The position numbers and the translations under genes were made by a program. From Chloroflexota bacterium (lineage in GTDB: Bacteria > Chloroflexota > Anaerolineae > B4-G1 > SLSP01), in the NCBI GenBank assembly GCA_009908585.1, contig JAAAOZ010000081.1, positions 1 through 15,489 on the forward strand: 15,489 nt of DNA. Reading direction: 5' to 3'. Below, piece after piece: positions 1-6,653 of this stretch. The notes under the pieces were generated by a model. It was not told where the DNA came from. It did not search any database and saw only the letters and a program-made list of their open reading frames with translations. Within the stretch, counting starts at the first letter, position 1, and each line of letters begins with the position of its first letter.

Positions 1-279
1 CGCCTTGCCCTCCATCACCGGCAGCCCCGCCGCCGGCCCGATATCCCCCAGGCCCAGGACGCGCGTGCCATCGGAGATCACGGCGATGGTGTTGCCGCGA
101 TTGGTCAGCTCCCACACCTGATCGGGGTCGCGCGCGATGGCGCGGCACGGTTCCGCCACGCCCGGCGTGTACCAGATTGCGTAATCGGCCAGACCGGCGA
201 CCGGCGCCTTGGGCGCCATCTGGATCTTCCCGCGATAGCGGGCGTGCAACTCCGTCGGCGTCTCATTCTCGTTCCTCAT
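1..279 (-). CDS. Malic enzyme, N-terminal part (cut by window edge)
   Basis: The first 93 codons of a malic enzyme (oxaloacetate-decarboxylating malate dehydrogenase), which turns malate into pyruvate and CO2 with reduction of NAD(P) in the cytoplasm. The sequence shows the malic enzyme N-terminal domain: YTPGVAEPCR near residues 37-46, with Tyr37 the expected catalytic tyrosine, then SDGTRVLGLGDIGP near 69-82 and LPVMEGKA at 86-93, with Lys92 the expected catalytic lysine. This pattern fits the short bacterial malic enzymes of about 400-450 residues. The NAD(P)-binding domain lies beyond the edge. The ATG at 277-279 is preceded by GAGGAG on the minus strand, which supports this start. NAD versus NADP use cannot be told from this part. 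Confidence 0.93.
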   Translation of the reverse strand, partial: MRNENETPTELHARYRGKIQMAPKAPVAGLADYAIWYTPGVAEPCRAIARDPDQVWELTNRGNTIAVISDGTRVLGLGDIGPAAGLPVMEGKA

Positions 280-379
280 AGCCTCTCCTCTTTACTCAGT
301 GATTGGGCGTCAAAGGGTGCAAAGTGATGGGGGAATGGATTTAGGCGAACCTTCGCAAGGTTACGTAGCAAACACCTCC

Positions 380-388
380 ATTATACCA
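380..388 (-). promoter_or_regulatory. Extended -10 promoter for the malic enzyme gene
   Basis: On the minus strand this reads TGGTATAAT, a consensus TATAAT with the TGn extension. There is no good -35 at 16-18 bases, which an extended -10 can tolerate. Transcription would start near 373 and leave a leader of roughly 90-95 bases before the malic enzyme ATG at 279. Confidence 0.5.
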
Positions 389-441
389 TTCGGCGCCACT
401 CAAACCCCCTCTCATACTCCAAAAATCCATAAAGCGCAAAC

Positions 442-469
442 TTTACAAGAATTCACGGTGTGGTATAAT
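442..469 (+). promoter_or_regulatory. Sigma-70-like promoter pointing towards greA
   Basis: TTTACA (442-447), a 16-base spacer and TATAAT (464-469) preceded by TGG, so an extended -10. This is the best plus-strand promoter in the gap, but it lies about 460 bases upstream of the greA ATG, with the repeat and the insertion element in between. The TGGTATAATTGC block recurs at 10671-10682 within another copy of the repeat family. Confidence 0.5.
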
Positions 470-487
470 TGCGCAACCTGTGAGCAC

Positions 488-543
488 TTTGGGAGTTCCA
501 GAATTTTAAACCTTCCCAACCTGAGACCTTCTCCTCAAAAATC
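488..543 (+). repeat. Eroded left half of the small insertion element
   Basis: The first 25 bases match the left end of the intact 96-base element at 20 positions, sharing AGTTCCAGAA and AAACC. The similarity continues with small gaps through CTTCTCCTCA. The right half does not follow directly; a similar right end appears at 809-831, beyond the larger repeat. Confidence 0.55.
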
Positions 544-563
544 ATTCGTGTCTGATGGGTTTA

Positions 564-808
564 TGGGTCTTTTGGATTTTGCTGGATACCCCCTCTCAGT
601 AGCCCTAAGGTAGTTCCAGAAATTAAAACCTCCCAAACCTGATGCTTTCTCCTCAGAAAACTGACCGTTTTTGGGAGACTTATTTTCTTGGAACGGCCTA
701 AACGCAGCGAAGGTTTGCGTGTTTGTGAAGACCACAGACCTTTTCTACGTTGCTAGGTTACTGGAGGAACATGGTAAGATTGCACCCGGCAAATTCCCGA
801 AGAACCAG
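564..808 (+). repeat. Dispersed intergenic repeat, copy A (interrupted)
   Basis: This copy begins TGGGTCTTTTGG, runs through CAGTAGCCCTAAG, and after the inserted element continues to CCCGAAGAACCAG. Without the insertion it is about 150 bases. Copies B (4689-4795) and C (10463-10707) share the same order of blocks: TGGGTCT, TAGCCCTAA, a small TTTGTG/CACAGA dyad, and a CCCGGC-AATTCC-GAAGA block. All three lie in the same orientation in the window, all between genes. The promoter-like block of copy C appears here as TGGTAAGATTGC, with the -10 spoiled. Confidence 0.75.
606..701 (+). mobile_element. MITE-like element, copy 1
   Basis: These 96 bases are identical to 10486-10581. The ends form an ungapped inverted repeat of 32 positions (606-637 against 670-701) with 22 matches, including GTTCCA near the tips and CTCCCAAA at the inner end, so the element can fold into a long hairpin. 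It is bounded by TA at 606-607 and 699-700, as expected for a TA target duplication; TAA is also possible. It encodes nothing. A small non-autonomous element moved by an IS630/Tc1-mariner type transposase is the best reading; no transposase gene is in the window. Confidence 0.75.
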
Positions 809-831
809 GTTTATTTCTCGGAACGGCCTTT
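809..831 (+). repeat. Eroded right end of the small insertion element
   Basis: TTTATTTCTCGGAACGGCC resembles the right end of the intact element, TTATTTTCTTGGAACGGCC. With the left half at 488-543 it may be one older element split by the larger repeat, or a separate remnant. Confidence 0.45.
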
Positions 832-857
832 GCGTTCTCGGGTTTTTATTTTATAAA
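830..857 (+). promoter_or_regulatory. Possible proximal promoter for greA
   Basis: TTGCGT (830-835), a 16-base spacer and TATAAA (852-857). The -35 matches poorly but the position is right, giving a leader of about 70 bases before the greA ATG at 935. The -35 overlaps the eroded right end of the small insertion element. Confidence 0.35.
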
Positions 858-934
858 GGGCCATTAAGCATCAAATCTGCATATTGAGGGGTTTGCAGAT
901 CAGCAAAGTTGAAAGTTGGAGGAAGGGTAACCTT

Positions 935-1405
935 ATGAATGAACGTCCAGTCTACCTAACACAAGAGGGCTACGAAACATTAGAAGAAGAATTGCATCAT
1001 AACGAGACCGTCCGCCGCAGGCAAGTGGCGGAACGGTTACATAACGCCCTCACAGAAGGGGAACTGATCGAAAACGCCGAGCTGGAAGAGGCGCGCCGAG
1101 AACAATCTTTCGTCGAAGGACGCATCTTGGAAATCCAGAATATGTTGCGTCATGCCGTCATCATTGAGAAGTCAGAGGAAACGGGGCTGGTGACCTTAGG
1201 CGCTGACGTCACCATCCAAGAGGAAGGCTCGGAGACATTGGAGGAATACCAAGTCGTTGGCTCGGCGGAAGCCAATCCAACCAAGGGCAAGATCTCCAAT
1301 GAATCGCCCCTGGGCAAGGCGCTGATGGGCAAAAAGGTGGGGGAAAAGGCCACGATTCACGCGCCGGGCGGCGACATCACCTTCGAAATTATCGCTATTC
1401 GTTAA
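935..1405 (+). CDS. greA: Transcription elongation factor GreA
   Basis: GreA enters the secondary channel of RNA polymerase and stimulates cleavage of backtracked RNA. The protein is 156 residues, the normal length. Residues 1-75 form the two-helix coiled coil, with the tip around GELIENAEL (42-50) followed by EQSFVEGRI. The C-terminal globular domain ends with SPLGKALMGKKVGE and a GGDITFEI strand. At the tip, the residue matching the catalytic Asp41 of E. coli GreA is Glu43; the second acidic residue (Glu46) is kept. The frame is open from 884, but the ATG at 935 is preferred because GGAGGAAGG (918-926) lies just upstream and GreA homology starts there. lysS follows on the same strand 117 bases later, with a hairpin between. 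Confidence 0.95.
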   Translation: MNERPVYLTQEGYETLEEELHHNETVRRRQVAERLHNALTEGELIENAELEEARREQSFVEGRILEIQNMLRHAVIIEKSEETGLVTLGADVTIQEEGSETLEEYQVVGSAEANPTKGKISNESPLGKALMGKKVGEKATIHAPGGDITFEIIAIR

Positions 1406-1436
1406 AAACAACCGACGCAGCGATGATCACAATCCG

Positions 1437-1472
1437 ACAAGCCCATACGAAGGTGTGTGGGCTTGTTTGTAT
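1437..1472 (+). terminator. Hairpin between greA and lysS
   Basis: ACAAGCCCA (1437-1445) pairs with TGGGCTTGT (1458-1466), followed by a short, mixed T-rich tail (TTGTATG). The stem is good but the U-tract is poor, so termination is probably partial and lysS may receive read-through from greA. I see no convincing promoter of its own for lysS. Confidence 0.55.
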
Positions 1473-1522
1473 GCCGCGACTTCAGATACACACCGATGAA
1501 CACGAGATAGAGGAGTTGCACT

Positions 1523-3031
1523 ATGGAACTGAATGAGCTTGAACAGCAACGGGTCGAAAAGTTACAGCGCTTGCAAGAAGCGGGCGAGTCGCCCTATCCG
1601 CCTCGAGTCACCCGCACGCATACCTTAGCGGAGGCTGCCGTGGCTTTCCAAGTCGCCGAGGCCGCCGAGGTCGATCCGCCGGAGGTCACCGTCGTCGGGC
1701 GCTTGATCAGCATCCGGGTGATGGGCAAGATCGCCTTCGCCCACATCGAAGATGCCCACGGCAAGCTCCAGCTCTTCCTGCGCCACAACGAGATGGACCC
1801 AGAAAGCTACGACCTCTTCAAGAAGGCCTTTGATCTGGGCGATTTCGTCGAGGCGACGGGGCCGCTGATGCGCACCCGCACGGGCGAGATCAGCGTGCTG
1901 GTGCAGGAGTTACAGATGCTCGCCAAGGCCATCACGCCGCTGCCGATCCCGAAGGAGTACACGGACGAGGCGGGCGAGGTCGCGCGCTACAGCGCGTTCT
2001 CCGACGTGGAGGAGCGCTATCGTCAGCGCTACGCCGATTTGGCGACGAACCCCCAGACGCGCGAGATCTTCCGCACGCGCTCCCGCACGATCACCGCGCT
2101 GCGCGCCTGGTTGGATGCCGAGGACTACTTAGAGGTCGAGACGCCCATCCTCCAGCCGATCTACGGCGGGGCCAATGCCCGGCCATTCATCACGCATCAC
2201 AATCAGCTCAAGCAGGACCTCTATCTGCGGATTTCGTTCGAGCTGTATCTCAAGCGCCTGCTCGTGGGGATGTACGAGCGGGTCTACGAGATCGGGCGCG
2301 ATTTCCGCAACGAGGGCGTCTCCTACAAGCACAACCCGGAGTTCACCCAATTGGAACTCTATCGCGCGTACACGGATCTTTCGGGGATGATGAGCACGGT
2401 CGAGCAGATGATCGTCTCGGCGGCGGAGCGGGTGCTGGACACCACGACGCTCCTCTACCAGGGCCACGACATCGATCTGACGCCGCCCTGGCGGCGCGTC
2501 TCCTTGCAGGAGGTGATCCAAGAGGGCACGGGCATCGATTATCGCGCTTTCCCAGAGGCCGATGCGCTCCGGCAGGAGATGCGAGCGCGCGGCTATCAGG
2601 CCGATGACAGCGCCACCTGGGGCCACCTGGTCGATAACCTGCTCTCCGAGGTGGAGCCGACGCTGATCCGGCCGACGTTTGTCCACACTTACCCGGTGGC
2701 GATCTCGCCGCTGGCGAAGCAATGCCCGGATGATCCCACGCACGTCGAGCGCTTTGAGCTGTTCATCGGCGGCCTGGAATTGGGCAACGCTTTCACCGAG
2801 CTAAATGATCCATTCGAGCAGGAGGAGCGCTTCTTGGAGCAGGGGCGCGCCTACGAGGCCGGCGACGAAGAGGCCCAGCAAATGGATGAGGACTATCTCC
2901 GCGCGATGAAGTACGGGATGCCACCGAATGGCGGCTTCGGCCTGGGCGTAGATCGGTTGGTCATGCTCTTCACGGATTGCCACTCGATCCGCGAGGTGCT
3001 GCTCTATCCGCACCTCCGCCCGCGCGAATAG
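1523..3031 (+). CDS. lysS: Lysyl-tRNA synthetase, class II
   Basis: Charges tRNA-Lys with lysine in the cytoplasm. It is 502 residues, a usual length. An N-terminal OB-fold anticodon-binding domain (about 50-140) is followed by the class II catalytic core. Motif 1 lies near 193-210. GGANARPFITHHN falls near 215-227. Motif 2 is FRNEGVSYKHNPEFTQLELY (261-280), and motif 3 includes GLGVDR (473-478). The C-terminal SIREVLLYPHLRP block is also typical. GAGGAG sits just ahead of the ATG. Between PLP (139-141) and DVEERYRQRY (161-170) there is a stretch about nine residues longer than the common KxHGLxD linker. It forms a tandem pair with greA and is followed by a strong terminator. Confidence 0.97.
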   Translation: MELNELEQQRVEKLQRLQEAGESPYPPRVTRTHTLAEAAVAFQVAEAAEVDPPEVTVVGRLISIRVMGKIAFAHIEDAHGKLQLFLRHNEMDPESYDLFKKAFDLGDFVEATGPLMRTRTGEISVLVQELQMLAKAITPLPIPKEYTDEAGEVARYSAFSDVEERYRQRYADLATNPQTREIFRTRSRTITALRAWLDAEDYLEVETPILQPIYGGANARPFITHHNQLKQDLYLRISFELYLKRLLVGMYERVYEIGRDFRNEGVSYKHNPEFTQLELYRAYTDLSGMMSTVEQMIVSAAERVLDTTTLLYQGHDIDLTPPWRRVSLQEVIQEGTGIDYRAFPEADALRQEMRARGYQADDSATWGHLVDNLLSEVEPTLIRPTFVHTYPVAISPLAKQCPDDPTHVERFELFIGGLELGNAFTELNDPFEQEERFLEQGRAYEAGDEEAQQMDEDYLRAMKYGMPPNGGFGLGVDRLVMLFTDCHSIREVLLYPHLRPRE

Positions 3032-3070
3032 AACGAGCCCCCCCCATCGAATCAACTATGGCACAGCAAA

Positions 3071-3095
3071 GACCGCCCTCACGGGCGGTCTTTTT
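3071..3095 (+). terminator. Bidirectional rho-independent terminator
   Basis: GACCGCCC (3071-3078), loop TCAC, GGGCGGTC (3083-3090), then TTTTT. The left flank has AAA, so the minus strand also reads a hairpin followed by TTT. It lies between the convergent lysS and the bactofilin-like gene and probably serves both. Confidence 0.9.
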
Positions 3096-3143
3096 GACAT
3101 CTGATATGAGCGGCCCGACTAGCAGACCAACTTCATAGCAAAG

Positions 3144-4472
3144 CTACGCCTCAGCGCCGACCGGCGCTGCTTGGCGTTGCTTCCACCAATCGAGTCCCCA
3201 GAGCCAGATCGCGCCCAGGCTCAACAGCCCAACTCCCAGCTTGGCGATCCATCCCAATATGGGCACGGCGGTGATGATGACGAAGATGATCACCCCTACC
3301 AACATCGGCAACCAACGTTGCGACTCCGCCGACGAGTGGAATACGCGGAAGGTTAATCGCCCAGCCAGTACGCTGAAGATGATAGCGGTGACGTAGCGCC
3401 ATAGCAAGCTGAAGCTAAATCCAACAGCGCCGGTGAGCAAGCCGCCTAACACGGCGAATCGACCCGCCAGTTCGCCCAAGGTGATAAGGCCAAAAACGCC
3501 CGCGAGCAGCGCTGTCGCCGCGACAAGCGCGACCATCAACACGCCAAACGCGACAAGGGCGACCACCCCCCACCCCAAGCTGAGCAACGGCTCAGTTTCA
3601 CTCCGCTGCGCCATTTTGCGCGTCCAATCGGGTATCAACCCCATCATCACCGCGCCGATTAACAGGAAGATGATCAAGCGACGAATCTGACGCAGGAACC
3701 AACGCCCCACGTATCCCCCCGGGCCACGTTTCCCCTCTTTCTCCTCGGGATCATACTGATTGAAGTCGGTCTCCCCCGCGACGACATCCCCCAGCATATC
3801 CACCTCAGTAGTGGCCGTATAGGTCAAATTGCCGCTGATGCTAGCATCCTCCGTCACGGTCAACCCACTGGGAACTGACGAGACGCGCGGCATCGTGGGC
3901 ATATAGGGAAATCCAGGGGGCATCCGATCCCCCGCCTCGGCGCCGCCGACGTCCACCTTAGCATCGCCCGCGACCTCACCAGAGATCTGCACCGCACCAC
4001 CGCCGACCTCGACATTGCCGCCAATCATCCCGGCCAGCAGCGTTTGGTACCCCGCATAGAGCACATCGCCGCCAATGACAGCGTCGCTTCGACTCTGAAG
4101 GCTATAGCCGGTGGCGATGACGTCATCCCCCACCTCGCCCTCAAGGGAGAGCGCGTAACCAGCGATCCGGGCGTCGTCCTCCACCGTGCCCTCGATGGCG
4201 ACGCTTTGGCCTCCCGCCAGGAGATCCCCCGTCACTGTGCCTTCGATGATCACGGAGCTACCAACGGCGATCACATCCCCTCTAACCGTACCCATCAGGA
4301 TGAACTCACCGGCGGCGACGTAGAGGTCGTCCTCGATGACCTCGTCCGCCTCGATGACGACGACATCCCCACCCCGGCCCTCGAACGCCCGCGCGCCGGG
4401 CACGGCTAGCGCGACGAGCAACAACGCCAATCCAGCAACAATCAGCAACTTGCGTGTACGATACTTCTCCAT
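3144..4472 (-). CDS. Secreted bactofilin-like repeat protein with C-terminal membrane domain
   Basis: 442 residues, function unknown. Residues 9-29 are a signal peptide or anchor ending in ARA. Residues about 45-176 are bactofilin-like repeats with a period near 17: GTVRGDVIAVGSSVIIE, GTVTGDLLAGGQSVAIE, GTVEDDARIAGYALSLE and looser copies. Such repeats build a beta-solenoid. A Pro/Met-rich linker follows (about 183-200), then another repeat-like patch (203-233), a charged stretch (239-250), and a membrane domain with about four to six segments between 266 and 425. Known bactofilins are cytosolic and polymerise; here the repeats would face outside. The frame opens at a TTG at 4490, but the ATG at 4472 has GGAGG six bases upstream and fits the signal peptide better. 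No partner gene is adjacent in an operon. Confidence 0.8.
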   Translation of the reverse strand: MEKYRTRKLLIVAGLALLLVALAVPGARAFEGRGGDVVVIEADEVIEDDLYVAAGEFILMGTVRGDVIAVGSSVIIEGTVTGDLLAGGQSVAIEGTVEDDARIAGYALSLEGEVGDDVIATGYSLQSRSDAVIGGDVLYAGYQTLLAGMIGGNVEVGGGAVQISGEVAGDAKVDVGGAEAGDRMPPGFPYMPTMPRVSSVPSGLTVTEDASISGNLTYTATTEVDMLGDVVAGETDFNQYDPEEKEGKRGPGGYVGRWFLRQIRRLIIFLLIGAVMMGLIPDWTRKMAQRSETEPLLSLGWGVVALVAFGVLMVALVAATALLAGVFGLITLGELAGRFAVLGGLLTGAVGFSFSLLWRYVTAIIFSVLAGRLTFRVFHSSAESQRWLPMLVGVIIFVIITAVPILGWIAKLGVGLLSLGAIWLWGLDWWKQRQAAPVGAEA

Positions 4473-4804
4473 TCCTTTCCTCCTCTTCAATTTCTACCCT
4501 TCTACAATGAATGACACAGATACAGGCAATGGACGATAGAAGCGCTCTCGTGATTGCCCATATTTCACTATATCAAACGATAACACCGAGAATAGCAGAC
4601 TTGCGTCATAGTTGATGACGAGTTTGGTTTGAAACGTTGGAATTTCGTTGAATATAACAGCCCGATGCGATTGGATGCCGAGCGTCAGTGGGTCTTTTGG
4701 ATTTCGCCGGACAACTCCCCAGATAGCCCTAAGAGCGGCGTTGATTTGCGCGTTTGTGGAGATCGCAGACTGCACCCGGCGGATTCCTGAAGAGTCACAT
4801 CAGT
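4473..4804. other. Intergenic region with repeat copy B
   Basis: No gene is supported in these 332 bases. The right third is repeat copy B. The rest is AT-rich sequence upstream of the bactofilin-like gene, and I could not identify a clear promoter in it. There is no obvious terminator behind the HD-domain gene that ends at 4805. Confidence 0.6.
4689..4795 (+). repeat. Dispersed intergenic repeat, copy B (uninterrupted)
   Basis: This copy begins TGGGTCTTTTGGATTTCGCC and continues ATAGCCCTAAGAGCGGCG, then TTTGTGGAGATCGCAGA, and ends TGCACCCGGCGGATTCCTGAAGAG. It shares the block order of copies A and C but has no small insertion element at either site. It also lacks about 50 bases before TGCACCCGGC, including the promoter-like block. 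It is therefore the natural empty-site control for the insertions in A and C. Confidence 0.7.
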
Positions 4805-5443
4805 TTACAACTCGCCCTTGACCTCCGCCGTCAAGCGCTCGTAGAAGGCGGCCATATAGGCGTGGCGCTCGGCGGCGATGGCCCGTCCCGCCCGCGTGTA
4901 GAGCCGATCTTTGATGCGCGAGAGTTTGACGACGAACTCGTGGACGGGCGTGTGCCGCTGCGGATCATCGCCCTCGTCCTCCCAACGGGCCAGATCGACC
5001 GCCGAGAGCGGCGCCCAGAGTCGCTGATTGTGCGCCCCGCCATAGGCGAACGCGCGCGCCACGCCAATCGCGCCGATGGCATCCAGCTTATCGGCATCGA
5101 AGAGTACCTGCGCCTCCAACGTCGCGGGCGCCGGATCGGTGCGGAAGCGATGCGCAGCGATGGCGTGCGTCACGGCGTCGATCTGCGCCGGCGGATAGTC
5201 GCGCGCCGTCAGCCACGTCCGCGCGCGGGAGGCCGCGACCTGCGCGTGGTCCAACTGCCGCTCGACCGCTTCCGCGCGCCCCCAATCGTGCAACAGCGCA
5301 GCGGTGCGCACCAGCGCCACGTCCGCCCCTTCGGCCTGGGCGATGCGCTCCGCCAATGTCAACACGCGCAGGATGTGATCAAAGTCGTGGACGCTGTCGG
5401 CCTCACCGTACAGGCGCCGCGCTTCATCAATTTCTAATCGCAC
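4805..5443 (-). CDS. HD-domain metal-dependent phosphohydrolase
   Basis: 212 residues, the size of single-domain HD hydrolases of the YedJ type. Visible metal-binding elements in order: HDFDH (19-23), LLHDWGR (51-56, His52-Asp53), His66, AAHR (96-99), and LFDADKLDAIGAIG (114-127, with Asp116 and Asp118). The long block from DADKLDAIGAIG to ARAF is characteristic of this group. The substrate is not evident; relatives act on nucleotides or other phosphoesters, and no neighbour narrows this. The start is a GTG at 5441-5443 with GGGAGG four bases upstream; no ATG nearby fits. A terminator-like hairpin lies only 30 bases upstream, so expression may depend on read-through from the M23 genes. Confidence 0.88.
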   Translation of the reverse strand: MRLEIDEARRLYGEADSVHDFDHILRVLTLAERIAQAEGADVALVRTAALLHDWGRAEAVERQLDHAQVAASRARTWLTARDYPPAQIDAVTHAIAAHRFRTDPAPATLEAQVLFDADKLDAIGAIGVARAFAYGGAHNQRLWAPLSAVDLARWEDEGDDPQRHTPVHEFVVKLSRIKDRLYTRAGRAIAAERHAYMAAFYERLTAEVKGEL

Positions 5444-5472
5444 ACAACCTCCCTTTTACATCTCGTTACAAA

Positions 5473-5499
5473 CAAAAAAGCGAGCCATCCCGGCTCGCT
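5473..5499 (-). terminator. Rho-independent terminator or attenuator after the M23 gene pair
   Basis: On the minus strand AGCGAGCC, loop GGGAT, GGCTCGCT, then TTTTTT. This is a strong terminator for the two LysM-M23 genes. It leaves only about 30 bases before the GTG start of the HD-domain gene, too short for a separate promoter. Confidence 0.88.
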
Positions 5500-5532
5500 G
5501 CCCATCCAATTCTATCTCCCCGCGCCTCGAAA

Positions 5533-6648
5533 CTAAGGTAAATAGACCAAGGGATTTGTAGGATAATCGTTATAGCGAATCTCAAAGTGCAGATGCGGCC
5601 CCGTGGAATTACCGGTGTTGCCCATCGCCCCGATCACCTCACTCGACTCGACAGCTTGTCCTTCAACAACGAAGATATTGCTCAAGTGGGCGTAGTACGT
5701 CTGGTAACCGTTAGCGTGATCCAGCACGACGAGATAACCATAGCCAATATCGGTCCAGCCGGCAAAGCTCACGTAGCCCTTGTCGGCGGCCCGAATGGCC
5801 GAGCCTTCTGACGATCCAATGTCGATGGCGCGATGCCCATACCAATAGCCTTGGGTCAAGGTCCCATACGCGGGCCACCGGAAATACCCAGAGCCATTAG
5901 CCTCCTCCGGCACCGGCCCCTCATAGGTTGTGACTTTTTTGGGCGTGTATGGCTTCGTGCCATCGGGGATAATGAGCTTCTGGCCTTCCTGCAACTCGCC
6001 GCTGGCCGAAACGGTGTTAAATTGACAACTTGCAATGGTCTCGCTGCTGACTTTGTACGTCTCCGCCAGGGATGAGAGGGTGTCGCTGACATCCACCGTG
6101 TGATAGACGCCATCGATGGGAAGAATCGTCAACTCTTGCCCCACGTTGAGGAGATCGGGGGCTTTTTCCAGTTCCGGGTTTGACCATTGAAGCGTCGTCG
6201 GCTGGAGACCGAACTTCTCCGCTATCGTCTCCGTCGTGTCGCCCGGCTGAACCATGTAGGTGACAATCTCCAACCGAGGCCGTTCGGGGATGGCGGTGTG
6301 CATCTTCGCCTTGCGCACGATGTGGGATGTGGTGTTCGAGCGGTAATAAGGCCGCCCAGAGATATCCGTCAATCCCGCCCCGCTGATGTTCAGTTGAAAC
6401 GAGACGCGCGGCCCTGACGTCGCTCCGGAGGCTGAGGCGATCCCCTCTAAGTGAAAATTGCCCATGAAAAGAACCAACATGATGACAGCCAGCGCGCCAT
6501 GGGCCGTATAGCGGCCCAACATCGGACGTAAACCGGCGCGGTCATCATGCCACCGCCAAATCCACGCGGCGATTTGGGCGACAACATGGATCCATCGATG
6601 ACCGCGACAGGCAGTTTTCTCCTGCGCTGGGGATGAATCGATGGACAT
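5533..6648 (-). CDS. LysM-M23 peptidoglycan endopeptidase, paralogue 1
   Basis: 371 residues. A predicted cytosolic tail (1-47) with WIWRWHDDR (29-37) and GRYTAH (45-50), one membrane segment (about 51-66), a spacer, two LysM domains (about 129-177 and 181-228), then an M23 domain (about 253-371). The zinc and catalytic residues are present: His272 and Asp276 (GHRAID), His321 (YYAHL), His352 and His354 (HLHFEIR). M23 enzymes cut peptide cross-links in peptidoglycan, and LysM binds GlcNAc-containing glycan, so it should act outside the membrane. It starts 5 bases after the stop of its paralogue and has no clear ribosome binding site, so translation is probably coupled. The complete active site suggests a working enzyme rather than a degenerate activator. 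Confidence 0.92.
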   Translation of the reverse strand: MSIDSSPAQEKTACRGHRWIHVVAQIAAWIWRWHDDRAGLRPMLGRYTAHGALAVIMLVLFMGNFHLEGIASASGATSGPRVSFQLNISGAGLTDISGRPYYRSNTTSHIVRKAKMHTAIPERPRLEIVTYMVQPGDTTETIAEKFGLQPTTLQWSNPELEKAPDLLNVGQELTILPIDGVYHTVDVSDTLSSLAETYKVSSETIASCQFNTVSASGELQEGQKLIIPDGTKPYTPKKVTTYEGPVPEEANGSGYFRWPAYGTLTQGYWYGHRAIDIGSSEGSAIRAADKGYVSFAGWTDIGYGYLVVLDHANGYQTYYAHLSNIFVVEGQAVESSEVIGAMGNTGNSTGPHLHFEIRYNDYPTNPLVYLP

Positions 6649-6653
6649 AGGGT

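Larger units (their letters stand above)
280..934. other. Repeat-filled intergenic region between malic enzyme and greA
   Basis: No convincing gene lies in these 655 bases. The region is AT-richer than the flanking genes and holds divergent promoter-like sequences (380-388 minus, 442-469 plus), a dispersed repeat (564-808) with a small insertion element inside it (606-701), and eroded pieces of the same element (488-543 and 809-831). The short open frames crossing it have no ribosome binding sites and change meaning from copy to copy of the repeat. Confidence 0.75.

Noticed and set aside
299..613. Plus-strand open frame upstream of greA
   Set aside because: Runs across promoter-like sequence and repeat DNA, has no ribosome binding site and no resemblance to a known protein.
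535..735. Minus-strand open frame of 66 codons
   Set aside because: Its middle is a translation of the small insertion element. The same peptide appears in another minus-strand frame at 10391-10726 only because the DNA is repeated. No ribosome binding site and no coding pattern.
2129..2743. 204-codon minus-strand open frame within lysS
   Set aside because: Shadow of a strongly conserved gene in GC-rich DNA; Arg-rich composition with no recognisable domain.
4754..5437. 227-codon plus-strand open frame opposite the HD-domain gene
   Set aside because: Antisense shadow. The minus-strand frame has all HD motifs and a ribosome binding site.
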